A stretch of 13,590 nt of DNA, from contig JAFAFP010000063.1 of the NCBI GenBank assembly GCA_023423415.1, positions 1-13,590 of the forward strand. Direction: 5' to 3'. The notes beneath the pieces were generated by a model. The model had not been told where the DNA came from and searched no databases. It saw only the letters and a program-made list of their open reading frames with translations. Each line of letters starts with the position of its first letter. Position 1 is the stretch's first letter. This document shows positions 1 to 6,454 of this stretch, in pieces. This DNA comes from Pseudomonadota bacterium (GTDB lineage Bacteria; Pseudomonadota; Alphaproteobacteria; Rhizobiales; Xanthobacteraceae). A program made the translations under genes and the position numbers.

Positions 1-1
1 T

Positions 2-220
2 TTCCTGCCCGGCGGCGGGGTCGGCCCCGACGCCTCGCCGCCCGAAAAGGTTTATTTCATCGTCTCGGGCGAACTGACCGTGATCGTCGACGGCAAGGAG
101 CACGTGCTGAAGGCGAACGACAGCTGCTACATCGGCGCCAACGAGACACGCGAGATCATCAATCGCTCGAACGACTTCTGCACCATCGTGGTGGCGATGC
201 TGCCGCCGCGCGCGCAATAA
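2..220 (+). CDS. cupin-domain protein, C-terminal part (5' end outside window)
   Basis: An open frame runs in from the left edge and stops at TAA 218-220, giving the last 72 residues of a small beta-barrel protein. The stretch EKVYFIVSGELTVIVDG followed by a hydrophilic turn and IGANETREIINRSN is typical of the two cupin motifs. The usual metal ligands appear to be absent: the motif 1 HxH...E positions read as D-A-S...K, and the motif 2 histidine position is an arginine (NETREIIN). It may therefore bind a ligand without a metal, or use residues upstream of the window. It precedes an SDR gene on the same strand, separated by a palindromic repeat, so it may belong to the same catabolic cluster. 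Its substrate and exact role are unknown. The fold call is fairly safe; function is not. Confidence 0.8.
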   Translation, partial: FLPGGGVGPDASPPEKVYFIVSGELTVIVDGKEHVLKANDSCYIGANETREIINRSNDFCTIVVAMLPPRAQ

Positions 221-227
221 GAAAGAC

Positions 228-331
228 GTCATTCCGGGGCGCGAGCATTAGCTCGCGAACCCGGAATCCAGAAACACCAACCCAGCATATGGATTCCGGG
301 CTCGCGAACTTCGTCCGCGCCCCGGAATGAC
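228..331. repeat. long intergenic palindromic (REP-like) element
   Basis: Outer arms 228-243 (GTCATTCCGGGGCGCG) and 316-331 are perfect 16-bp inverted repeats. Nested inside are a perfect 10-bp pair, CCCGGAATCC at 260-269 and GGATTCCGGG at 291-300, flanked by further TCGCGA complementarity, and a small local hairpin at 241-256 (GCGAGC, ATTA loop, GCTCGC). The whole forms a long branched stem-loop filling the gap between the cupin and SDR genes. Its composition matches the short palindromic repeats dispersed through Bradyrhizobium/Rhodopseudomonas-type genomes; that comparison is from memory. It ends just before the SDR ribosome binding site and could influence transcript stability or termination. 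Confidence 0.85.
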
Positions 332-349
332 TGGTGGAGGAATCCGTCC

Positions 350-1165
350 ATGTCCGAAGCATTCCTGAAAAACCCCCTCTCCCTGTTCGACATCCGTGGC
401 AAGACCGCCATTGTCACCGGCGCCTCCGGCGCGTTTGGCGCACTCGCGGCAAAGGTTCTGGCTGGCGCAGGCGCCAATATCGTGATCGCCGCCGGCAATG
501 CCGACGAACTGAAGAAGACCGCTGCCGAATGCGAGGCGCTCGGCGCAAAAGTTCAAAGCGTCGCGGTGCGTCCGAATTCGGAGGCCAATTGCGAGAAGAT
601 CGTCAAAGCGGCCGTCGATCAATTCGGACGCGTCGACATTCTCGTCGTCGGCTCCGGCAAGAACGATGTGTCGAAGATCGTCGATATGGCACCGGAGCGC
701 TTCCTCGACGTGATGGACGCCAATGTCACGCAAAGCTGGCTGATGGCGCGCGCCGCCGGCAAGCAGATGCTGGCGCAGGGCGCAAATGGAAAAACTTCGG
801 GCAAGATCGTGCTGATGTCATCGGCGCGCGGGCTGCTCGGTCATCCCGCCGGCTACACGGCCTATTGTGCGTCCAAGTCCGCTGTAGACGGCATCACCAA
901 GGCACTCGGTTGCGAATGGGGCGATACCGGCATTACGGTGAATGCGATCGCGCCAACCGTGTTTCGCTCCGCGCTGACGGCCTGGATGTACGAGGACACC
1001 GACAAGGCGAAGGATGTGCGCAAGGGCTTCCTGTCGCGCGTTCCGAAAGGTCGCCTCGGTGAACCCTCCGATCTCGCAGGCCCCCTGCTCTTCCTCGCAT
1101 CGGCCGCATCGGACTTCTATACCGGTCACATCCTTTACGCCGACGGCGGTTACACGGCGGGATGA
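350..1165 (+). CDS. SDR-family NAD(P)-dependent oxidoreductase
   Basis: A 271-residue classical short-chain dehydrogenase/reductase. The Rossmann glycine motif TGASGAFG is at residues 23-30. The catalytic tetrad is visible as N125, S158, Y172 and K176 (YCASK), and the C-terminal DGGYTAG ending is typical. The usual NNAG motif after beta-4 is replaced by VVGSGKN, and the segment after beta-2 lacks an obvious acidic or basic cofactor-selecting residue, so NAD versus NADP preference cannot be called. The start ATG is preceded by GGTGGAGG about 9 bases upstream. The stop overlaps the start region of the next dehydrogenase, implying one transcript and coupled translation. It probably oxidises a hydroxyl or reduces a keto group of a pathway intermediate, possibly a CoA ester given its neighbours. 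The specific substrate is unknown. Confidence 0.93.
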   Translation: MSEAFLKNPLSLFDIRGKTAIVTGASGAFGALAAKVLAGAGANIVIAAGNADELKKTAAECEALGAKVQSVAVRPNSEANCEKIVKAAVDQFGRVDILVVGSGKNDVSKIVDMAPERFLDVMDANVTQSWLMARAAGKQMLAQGANGKTSGKIVLMSSARGLLGHPAGYTAYCASKSAVDGITKALGCEWGDTGITVNAIAPTVFRSALTAWMYEDTDKAKDVRKGFLSRVPKGRLGEPSDLAGPLLFLASAASDFYTGHILYADGGYTAG

Positions 1166-1167
1166 TC

Positions 1168-2079
1168 ATGGCGGACAAGGCACGCATTGCGGTCATCGGT
1201 GCGGGGTTGATGGGCCATGGCATTGCGCAGGTGTTTGCGCTGGCCGGCCACGACGTGACGATCACAGACTCCTTCACCGCGAACCTCGATACGGTGAAGC
1301 AACGCATCAGCAGCAACCTCCGCGATCTAGGCGACGATCCGGATGCGGTCCATCGCGTGACCCCGCACGCCAATCTCGCCGCCGCCGTACGCGACGCGGA
1401 TTACGTCGTCGAAGCGGTGCTGGAAGATCTGCCGCTGAAGCAGAAGCTGTTCGATGAAATCGAGAAGCGTGTGCGGCCGAATACGATCCTCGCCAGTAAT
1501 ACGTCAGTCATCCCCATTACCAAGATCATGGAAGGGCTGAAGCATCGTGAGCGCGCACTCGGGACGCATTGGTGGAATCCGCCCTATCTCGTACCGCTGG
1601 TCGAGGTGATCGGCACGGAATGGACCGCGCCGAAGACCATCGAATGGACGATGGCCTTGCACAAGGCGATCGGAAAGACACCGGTGCATGTGAAGAAGGA
1701 TGTTGCCGGCTTTGTCGGCAATCGCCTGCAGCACGCGCTGTGGCGCGAGGCGATTGCCCTTGTCGAACACGGCATCTGCGATGCCGAAACGGTCGATACG
1801 GTGATCAAGGCCGCCTTCGGGCGCCGGCTTGCTGTCCTGGGCCCGCTCGAGAATGCTGATCTCGTCGGCACCGATCTCACGCTCGCGATCCACAAGACCG
1901 TATTGCCAGAGATCGAAAGCCGTCCCGGTCCTTCACCCTATCTCGAGAAGCTGGTAGCGGACGGCAAACTCGGCTTCAAATCCGGTGAAGGCTTTCGCAA
2001 GTGGACGTCGGAGCAGCAGCAGGAATTGCGCGCCAAGGTCACCCATCATCTCAAACAGGCGCGTGCGCAGGACGCCTGA
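1168..2079 (+). CDS. 3-hydroxyacyl-CoA dehydrogenase family protein
   Basis: A 303-residue NAD-dependent dehydrogenase of the 3-hydroxyacyl-CoA dehydrogenase / lambda-crystallin superfamily, which oxidises a 3-hydroxyacyl-CoA or related hydroxy acid to the 3-keto form. The dinucleotide motif GAGLMGHG lies at residues 11-18. The SNTS segment (110-113), H134 and E146 (HWWNPPYLVPLVEV) and N185 (GFVGNR) match the known catalytic Ser, His-Glu pair and Asn, with the His-Glu spacing of 12 preserved. The HWWNPP variant, rather than HFFNPP, suggests a paralogue outside core fatty-acid oxidation. ATG 1168 is preferred because GGCGGG sits 6 bases upstream. An in-frame ATG at 1162 would give two more residues and an ATGA overlap with the SDR stop. 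Either way it is co-transcribed with the SDR. Confidence 0.93.
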   Translation: MADKARIAVIGAGLMGHGIAQVFALAGHDVTITDSFTANLDTVKQRISSNLRDLGDDPDAVHRVTPHANLAAAVRDADYVVEAVLEDLPLKQKLFDEIEKRVRPNTILASNTSVIPITKIMEGLKHRERALGTHWWNPPYLVPLVEVIGTEWTAPKTIEWTMALHKAIGKTPVHVKKDVAGFVGNRLQHALWREAIALVEHGICDAETVDTVIKAAFGRRLAVLGPLENADLVGTDLTLAIHKTVLPEIESRPGPSPYLEKLVADGKLGFKSGEGFRKWTSEQQQELRAKVTHHLKQARAQDA

Positions 2080-2108
2080 TCATTGTTCAACACAACGGAG
2101 GAAGGTCG

Positions 2109-2201
2109 ATGCGTGTCACTCACTCGGCAATTCCGGACAGGGCCGCAGCGCGATTTCCCGGGCTTCTGCAGGCGGCACTCCGACCATTCCGAGCAGATTG
2201 A
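2109..2201 (+). CDS. candidate small ORF or vestigial gene start (30 aa)
   Basis: Seventeen bases after the dehydrogenase stop there is a strong Shine-Dalgarno sequence, GGAGGAAGG at 2097-2105, with ATG 2109 seven bases beyond GGAGG. The frame runs only 30 codons (MRVTHSAIPD... ending PFRAD) to a TGA. It lies almost entirely antisense to the 3' end of the TetR gene. I do not recognise the peptide. It may be a genuine tiny protein, the stranded start of a gene lost from the operon, or chance. It is listed because the ribosome binding site is better than that of most real genes here. Confidence 0.2.
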   Translation: MRVTHSAIPDRAAARFPGLLQAALRPFRAD

Positions 2202-2763
2202 CCACGGCATCATCCATCTTATCGATATGAATTCTCTGATCGCATACCGCGAGGCTGAACCCGACAATGGCATGCGTCGCCATACGCCAGGCCAGGTCGG
2301 GATCGTCGGTGCGATAGCGGCCTGCGGCGGCCGCGTTTCGAATATCGCGGATCGCATACGGCCCCATTGCGCGATACATCGCGTCCGCAATCACTTCGGA
2401 TCGGCGCAGCAGCCAGCGCCAACGATGATCGGTCGTCGCCGCCTTCATGACATTGCGAATGCCGAAGGCGTAGACCTGCCCGGGATCGTCGAATGTGTTT
2501 GTCACCGCTTCGATGCGCTGCGACAACAGGTCCATGACGCGCTCCATAACGGCCATCGCCAGTTCGTCCTTGGATGCAAAGTAGTTGTAGACCGTGCCTG
2601 CGCCCACATCGGCCAGTTCGGCAATTTCCGCCATCGTTGCGGCATCGATGCCTTTGCTGGCCATGACCTGGTGCCCGGCTGCCAACAAGGCTTCGCGGTT
2701 GCGACGTTTGCGGCGGTCGCCCCGCGTCTCCTTCCCATCGGTCCGAAAGTTATGGAGGCTCAT
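2116..2763 (-). CDS. TetR/AcrR-family transcriptional regulator
   Basis: A 215-residue regulator. The N-terminal TetR helix-turn-helix is clear at about residues 40-66: TMAEIAELADVGAGTVYNYF followed by ASKDEL. The C-terminal ligand-binding domain is, as usual, unrecognisable. ATG 2763 (MSLHNF) is chosen. The frame can be extended to a TTG at 2805, but that adds 14 unlike residues with no ribosome binding site. It is transcribed divergently from the acyl-CoA dehydrogenase-like gene and converges on the hydroxyacyl-CoA dehydrogenase, with a 36-bp gap. Such local TetR proteins commonly repress the neighbouring catabolic genes until a pathway metabolite, often a CoA ester, binds. A 20-bp palindrome in the divergent promoter is a plausible operator. 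The inducer is unknown. Confidence 0.93.
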   Translation of the reverse strand: MSLHNFRTDGKETRGDRRKRRNREALLAAGHQVMASKGIDAATMAEIAELADVGAGTVYNYFASKDELAMAVMERVMDLLSQRIEAVTNTFDDPGQVYAFGIRNVMKAATTDHRWRWLLRRSEVIADAMYRAMGPYAIRDIRNAAAAGRYRTDDPDLAWRMATHAIVGFSLAVCDQRIHIDKMDDAVVNLLGMVGVPPAEAREIALRPCPELPSE

Positions 2764-2864
2764 ATATGAATCACAATCAGAACCGTCGTTCCCGTTCAGC
2801 GCCAAAGTATCATTAAGTCACGAAAAGATAAGGAACAATCTTAGCTCAAGGCACTTCGTTCAGC

Positions 2865-2887
2865 CCTGAATGAAAGCCCACTTCAGG
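2865..2887. repeat. short inverted repeat in divergent promoter region
   Basis: CCTGAA (2865-2870) and TTCAGG (2882-2887) form a perfect 6-bp inverted repeat with an 11-base spacer, between the TetR gene and its divergent neighbour. It could be a secondary regulator site or a weak hairpin. It is much less convincing than the palindrome at 2903-2922. Confidence 0.3.
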
Positions 2888-2902
2888 CCTAGATTCCAGA
2901 GC

Positions 2903-2922
2903 ATCAATCAAATTTGACTGAT
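2903..2922. promoter_or_regulatory. candidate TetR operator in the divergent promoter
   Basis: ATCAATCAAATTTGACTGAT is a 20-bp palindrome with 9 of 10 base pairs matching around a centre at 2912/2913; the only mismatch is A2907 against C2918. Size and symmetry suit a TetR dimer. It contains a -35-like TTGACT (2914-2919) reading toward the acyl-CoA dehydrogenase-like gene, with the AT-containing GATAACG at 2934-2940 as a poorly spaced -10 candidate. Binding here would be expected to block that promoter. The operator role is inferred from position and symmetry only. Confidence 0.5.
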
Positions 2923-2985
2923 ATTCACCCTACGATAACGTTCACATCCACACCGCCAACGAAAAGTTTCGACAACAGGGCGGAT

Positions 2986-2993
2986 GGGAGGAG
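2986..2993 (+). promoter_or_regulatory. ribosome binding site deciding a GTG start
   Basis: GGGAGGAG lies directly before GTG 2997. The ATG at 2995-2997 overlaps the same position but is followed at once by TGA, so it cannot be the start. The next in-frame ATG, 3039, has no comparable site. The GTG is therefore the best start for the following gene. Confidence 0.7.
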
Positions 2994-2996
2994 CAT

Positions 2997-4178
2997 GTGA
3001 TCCAGACGTTTCCGCAGGACCGCGCTGCCAAACGCAAGATGTTGCTCGACGGCGTTGCGTCGATCAGTGACACGCTCAAGTGGTCAGGACCAAAGAGCGA
3101 AGAACTCGGAACGCTTGCACCTGAGGCCGTCACAGCGTTACGCGATTCAGGCATGTTCCGCCTCAAGCTGTGTGCCGAGATGGGAGGCGCCGAAGCCGAT
3201 CCTGTGACCGAAATGCTGGTGCTGGAGAATCTCGCCTACAACGATCTGACCAGCGGCTGGTGCACGATGGTCGGCGCCACAGCGATCGCTTCGCTTGGTA
3301 CTTTCCTCACGCCGAGCGGTCTTGCCAAGGTTTTCCAGAACGGATCAATTCCGACCGCATCGATCTCATTCTTTCCGGCCGGACGCGCCAAGCGCGATGG
3401 CAATGGTTATCGGCTCAGCGGCCGCTGGCGCTTCAACAGCGGCATTCGTCATGCGGAATGGGTGGTTGGCGGCACGGTGATCGAAGATGCCAAGCCCGGC
3501 GAGCCGGCGGTCATATTCGCAGCAATTCCCGCAGCAGACGTTACACTCTACGACAATTGGGGTGGCGTGACGGGATTGCGAGGCACCGGCTCCTGCGATT
3601 GCTCGATCGAAAACTATTTTCTGCCGGAAGACCAAAGCTTTGTCTGGGATCTGCTGAAGCCTGCGCCGGTGCGCGGAGGCGTGTCATACCTGCTTCCGCC
3701 ATTCGCCTATGTGGCGAAAGAACACGGCAGCGTCGCCCTCGGTGGCGCGCGGCGTGCGCTCGACGAGCTGATCACCATTGCCACCACGACCAGGGGTACT
3801 TTCCGCGCCTCCAAGCTGGACGAACGCCAGGTGGTGCATCGCTTCATCGCCGAAGCGGACATCAAGCTACGGTCAGCGCGCGCTCTGATGCACGAGCGAT
3901 ATGAAGCGCTGTACGACAAGGTGAATGCCGGCCAGTTGCCTGACGGAGCCGACATCGCCGATGTACGGGCGATCTGCGTCTATGCCACCGACGTCGCCAT
4001 ATCGGTCGCGACCATGGCCTATCATTTCGCTGGAAATACAGGCCTGCATCATCCTAACGTAATCGGACGTCTGTTGCGCGATCTGAACACCGCCGGCATC
4101 CATCAGGTTATGAGCGACACCGCTTACGAAAATCACGGCAAGTTTCGATTGGGCCTGCCGACCGATCCGCTTGCCTGA
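2997..4178 (+). CDS. acyl-CoA dehydrogenase-like flavoprotein (possible group D monooxygenase)
   Basis: A 393-residue protein with the three-part acyl-CoA dehydrogenase fold: helical N-terminal domain to about residue 120, central beta domain (about 120-230, containing LSGRWRFNSGIRHAEWVVGG), and C-terminal helical bundle with a RLLRDLNTAGIHQ stretch near residues 360-373. The W-F-SG pattern and the C-terminal R..RD......H motif resemble flavin-dependent monooxygenases of the HsaA/DszC/IacA type (Acyl-CoA_dh_2 domain) more than true acyl-CoA dehydrogenases. It could thus either desaturate a CoA ester using FAD, or hydroxylate an aromatic or other substrate with reduced flavin. No flavin reductase or electron-transfer flavoprotein gene is present in the window. 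It starts with GTG behind GGGAGGAG and is divergent from the TetR gene, so it is probably the regulator's main target. The fold is certain; the reaction is not. Confidence 0.88.
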   Translation: MIQTFPQDRAAKRKMLLDGVASISDTLKWSGPKSEELGTLAPEAVTALRDSGMFRLKLCAEMGGAEADPVTEMLVLENLAYNDLTSGWCTMVGATAIASLGTFLTPSGLAKVFQNGSIPTASISFFPAGRAKRDGNGYRLSGRWRFNSGIRHAEWVVGGTVIEDAKPGEPAVIFAAIPAADVTLYDNWGGVTGLRGTGSCDCSIENYFLPEDQSFVWDLLKPAPVRGGVSYLLPPFAYVAKEHGSVALGGARRALDELITIATTTRGTFRASKLDERQVVHRFIAEADIKLRSARALMHERYEALYDKVNAGQLPDGADIADVRAICVYATDVAISVATMAYHFAGNTGLHHPNVIGRLLRDLNTAGIHQVMSDTAYENHGKFRLGLPTDPLA

Positions 4179-4190
4179 CGACGATCAATA

Positions 4191-4216
4191 CGGTGTGCCA
4201 AGCTTTTGGCACACCG
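4191..4216. repeat. perfect 11-bp hairpin between enzyme and binding-protein genes
   Basis: CGGTGTGCCAA (4191-4201) and TTGGCACACCG (4206-4216) pair perfectly around a GCTT loop, 12 bases after the flavoprotein stop. Neither strand has a T-run after the stem, so it is not a standard intrinsic terminator. It may stabilise mRNA ends or mark differential expression of the downstream periplasmic binding protein. It could also weakly attenuate transcription. Confidence 0.65.
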
Positions 4217-4277
4217 CACCAAAACAACAAGGGGCGCAATCAAGACGCCTCGTGGCACGAATTAACAGGAGGGAAGC

Positions 4278-5564
4278 ATGTCAAACTACGACAGCAAGAA
4301 GGGCGGACTCTCGCGCCGTCATATGATCCAGGCCGGCATTGGAGCGGTGGCTGCGCCTGCCGTTCTCAACATCATTCCGGTCCATGCGCAGAGCCGCGTG
4401 ATCAAGATCGGTCACGTCAATCCGCGCACCGGGCCGCTGGCCGGCTTCGGTGAGGCGGACACCTTCATCATCGAACAGGTGAAGGGCGTCATCGGCAAAG
4501 GCATCCAGAGTGGTGGCAAGACTTATCCGGTCGAAATCATTTCTCGCGACAGCCAGTCGACTTCGACACGTGCCGCGGATGTCGCCTCCGAACTGATCCT
4601 GCGCGACAAGGTCGACATCCTGCTGGGCGCTTCTGCACCCGACACCACCAACCCAGTGGCCGACCAGGCGGAAGTGAACGAAGTCCCCTGCATCACCACC
4701 AACTGTCCGTGGCAACCTTATTTCTTCGGCCGCAAGGGCGATCCAAAAAAGGGTTTCACCTGGACCTACCACTTCTTCTGGGGGCTTGAGGACGTCATCG
4801 CTTCATTCCTCTCGCTCTGGGATTCGGCCCCAACCAACAAGGTCGTCGGCGGCCTGTTCCCGAACGACGCCGACGGCAACGCCTGGGGTGACAAGGAGCT
4901 TGGCCTGCCGCCTGCACTCGCCAAGGCTGGGTACAAACTGTTCGATCCTGGCCGCTATCAGGTCATGAACAACGACTTCTCCTCGCAGATCGCCGCGTTC
5001 AAGGCGCAGGGCGCGGAGATCGTCACCGGCAACATGATCCCGCCGGACTTCGCGACATTCTGGTCGCAAGCGGCACAGCAAGGCTTCAAGCCGAAGATCG
5101 TCACCATCGGCAAGGCTTTGCTGTTCCCGTCGGTGATCAATTCGCTTGGTGCGCGCGGCAACGGTCTGACCACCGAAATCTGGTGGACGCCGAACCATCC
5201 GTTTAAATCCGGCCTCACCGGTCAGAGCGCCAAGGAATTGTCCGACGCCTACATGAAGGCATCGAGCCGGCCCTGGTCGCAACCGATCGGCTTCCAGCAC
5301 GCGCTGTTCGAAGTCGCGATCGACGCCCTGAAGCGATCCAAATCGCTGGAGCCCAAGGCGATCCTCGATTCGATCGTGGCGACGAACTACCAGTCGATCG
5401 TCGGGAAAATTAACTGGGACGGCAAGCCGGTGAAAAACGTCAGCAAGACGCCGCTGGTGGCTGGTCAATGGCAGCGCAAGAATGACGCCTTCGATCTCGT
5501 CATCACCACCAATAAGCCGGCGCCGGAGATCCCGGTAGGCGGCAAGCTGGAATTGTTGGGATAG
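4278..5564 (+). CDS. branched-chain-type ABC transporter substrate-binding protein (Tat-exported)
   Basis: A 428-residue periplasmic binding protein of the Leu/Ile/Val-binding (type I periplasmic fold) family. It begins with a twin-arginine signal: LSRRHMIQAG at residues 11-20, a hydrophobic stretch, and a likely cut after PVHA (residue 37). The mature start VIKIGHVNPRTGPLAGFGE is the standard first strand and ligand loop. Later segments such as NPVADQ (ligand-domain hinge region), NDADGNAWG and QPIGFQHALFEVA are typical of the alphaproteobacterial members. ATG 4278 follows AGGAGGG with a 4-base gap. It lies on the same strand just before the ATPase and permease genes and would deliver the ligand to them. 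This family takes up amino acids, but also aromatic acids, amides and other small organic acids. Here catabolic neighbours favour an organic acid, without proof. Confidence 0.93.
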   Translation: MSNYDSKKGGLSRRHMIQAGIGAVAAPAVLNIIPVHAQSRVIKIGHVNPRTGPLAGFGEADTFIIEQVKGVIGKGIQSGGKTYPVEIISRDSQSTSTRAADVASELILRDKVDILLGASAPDTTNPVADQAEVNEVPCITTNCPWQPYFFGRKGDPKKGFTWTYHFFWGLEDVIASFLSLWDSAPTNKVVGGLFPNDADGNAWGDKELGLPPALAKAGYKLFDPGRYQVMNNDFSSQIAAFKAQGAEIVTGNMIPPDFATFWSQAAQQGFKPKIVTIGKALLFPSVINSLGARGNGLTTEIWWTPNHPFKSGLTGQSAKELSDAYMKASSRPWSQPIGFQHALFEVAIDALKRSKSLEPKAILDSIVATNYQSIVGKINWDGKPVKNVSKTPLVAGQWQRKNDAFDLVITTNKPAPEIPVGGKLELLG

Positions 5565-5566
5565 AT

Positions 5567-5694
5567 GCTTCTCCACTCCCGCATGCGGGGCGAGGTCGAC
5601 CGCCGCAGGCGGTCGGGTGAGCGGGACGTCCCACACAAGTCGCTTCATGGAGAAGCCCCTCACCCCGACTCTCTCCCCGCTAAAGCGGGGAGAG
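5567..5694. repeat. compound intergenic palindromic repeat element
   Basis: The 140-base gap between binding protein and ATPase is almost filled by nested inverted repeats. GCTTCTCCA (5567-5575) pairs with TGGAGAAGC (5648-5656) as an outer stem. Inside are CCCGCATGCGGG (5578-5589) and GACCGCC-GCA-GGCGGTC (5598-5614). A second unit follows, CTCTCCCCGCT (5671-5681) with AGCGGGGAGAG (5684-5694), a perfect 11-bp stem with a 2-base loop. The CCCTCACCCC...CTCTCCCCGC...GCGGGGAGAGGG pattern is a familiar dispersed repeat in Bradyrhizobium/Rhodopseudomonas-type genomes (recalled, not searched). It may lower expression of the downstream transporter genes relative to the binding protein. Confidence 0.85.
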
Positions 5695-5704
5695 GGAGCA
5701 CGCT

Positions 5705-6448
5705 GTGTCAGACGGATTGCCGATGTCCATCCTCACCCTCTCCTCTCTCTCCAAACGGTTCGGCGCCATTGTCATTGCCAATGGTGTCGATCTGGCCGTG
5801 AATGATGGCGAGGCGCTTGGCATTCTGGGACCTAACGGAGCGGGCAAGACCACGCTGTTCGGCATGATCACCGGCACGGTGACGCCGGATGCTGGACGCG
5901 TCGTGTTTCAGGGTGAAGACATCACGCATCTTGCGCCCGACAAGCGTTGCCGCAAAGGCATCGCCCGCGCCTTCCAGGTCCCGCAGCCATTTGGCGGCAT
6001 GACCGTGTTCGAGAATCTCGTCGTTGCCGCAGCCTTCGGTCAGCGCAAAAGCGAGCACGACGTTTACGCACAGAGTGTCGAAATCATTGAACGCTGCGGC
6101 CTCACCGCGAAGATCAACAGGCCGGCCGGTGCCCTCACCCTGCTCGATCGCAAGCGACTGGAACTTGCCCGCGCTCTCGCAACCAACCCCAAGCTCTTAC
6201 TGCTTGATGAAGTAGCGGGCGGACTGACCGAGCATGAGTGCCACGCCCTGGTGACGCTGATCTCGGACATTCGAAAGTCGGGAATGACCATTGTGTGGAT
6301 CGAACACGTGATCCACGCACTGACCGCCGTGGTCGATCGCGTGGTTGTCTTGCACGGCGGCGCTTTCATTGCACAGGGTGAGCCACAGAACGTGATCCGT
6401 GATCCCAAAGTCGCCGAAATTTACATGGGCATCGAAGCCGATGCGTGA
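5705..6448 (+). CDS. ABC transporter ATP-binding protein, LivG-like
   Basis: A 247-residue nucleotide-binding subunit of a branched-chain-type importer. It shows Walker A GPNGAGKT (42-49), Q-loop Q91 (AFQVP), Walker B LLLLDE (164-169) and switch H201 (WIEH). The ABC signature is unusual: LTLLD at 144-148 replaces LSxGQ, followed by the normal RKRLELARAL. Length fits LivG. GTG 5705 is chosen because GGGAG in the right flank of the preceding repeat lies at a suitable distance. ATG 5723 (MSILTLSSLS) is a credible alternative start, six residues shorter. It is followed after 6 bases by the LivH-like permease and is clearly co-transcribed. No second ATPase (LivF) is present in the window, so it must either dimerise with itself or borrow a partner. 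Confidence 0.92.
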   Translation: MSDGLPMSILTLSSLSKRFGAIVIANGVDLAVNDGEALGILGPNGAGKTTLFGMITGTVTPDAGRVVFQGEDITHLAPDKRCRKGIARAFQVPQPFGGMTVFENLVVAAAFGQRKSEHDVYAQSVEIIERCGLTAKINRPAGALTLLDRKRLELARALATNPKLLLLDEVAGGLTEHECHALVTLISDIRKSGMTIVWIEHVIHALTAVVDRVVVLHGGAFIAQGEPQNVIRDPKVAEIYMGIEADA

Positions 6449-6454
6449 GCGCTG

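Noticed and set aside
2764..2805. TTG start extending the TetR protein by 14 residues
   Set aside because: No ribosome binding site and residues unlike TetR N-termini; ATG 2763 preferred, though its own ribosome site is also weak.
2960..2971. CGAAA-AG-TTTCG mini-palindrome upstream of the flavoprotein
   Set aside because: Only five paired bases; expected by chance at this length and weaker than the 20-bp palindrome nearby.
3170..3904. 244-codon + strand frame inside the flavoprotein gene
   Set aside because: Out-of-frame shadow rich in Arg, with no family match; the enclosing gene has clear domains.
4803..5663. 286-codon open frame on the - strand under the binding-protein gene
   Set aside because: Antisense shadow of a clear gene, arginine-rich composition typical of GC-rich DNA, no recognisable domain.
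5565..5801. Short open frames across the intergenic repeat
   Set aside because: The translated repeat peptide is a familiar artefact of this dispersed palindromic element, not a gene.
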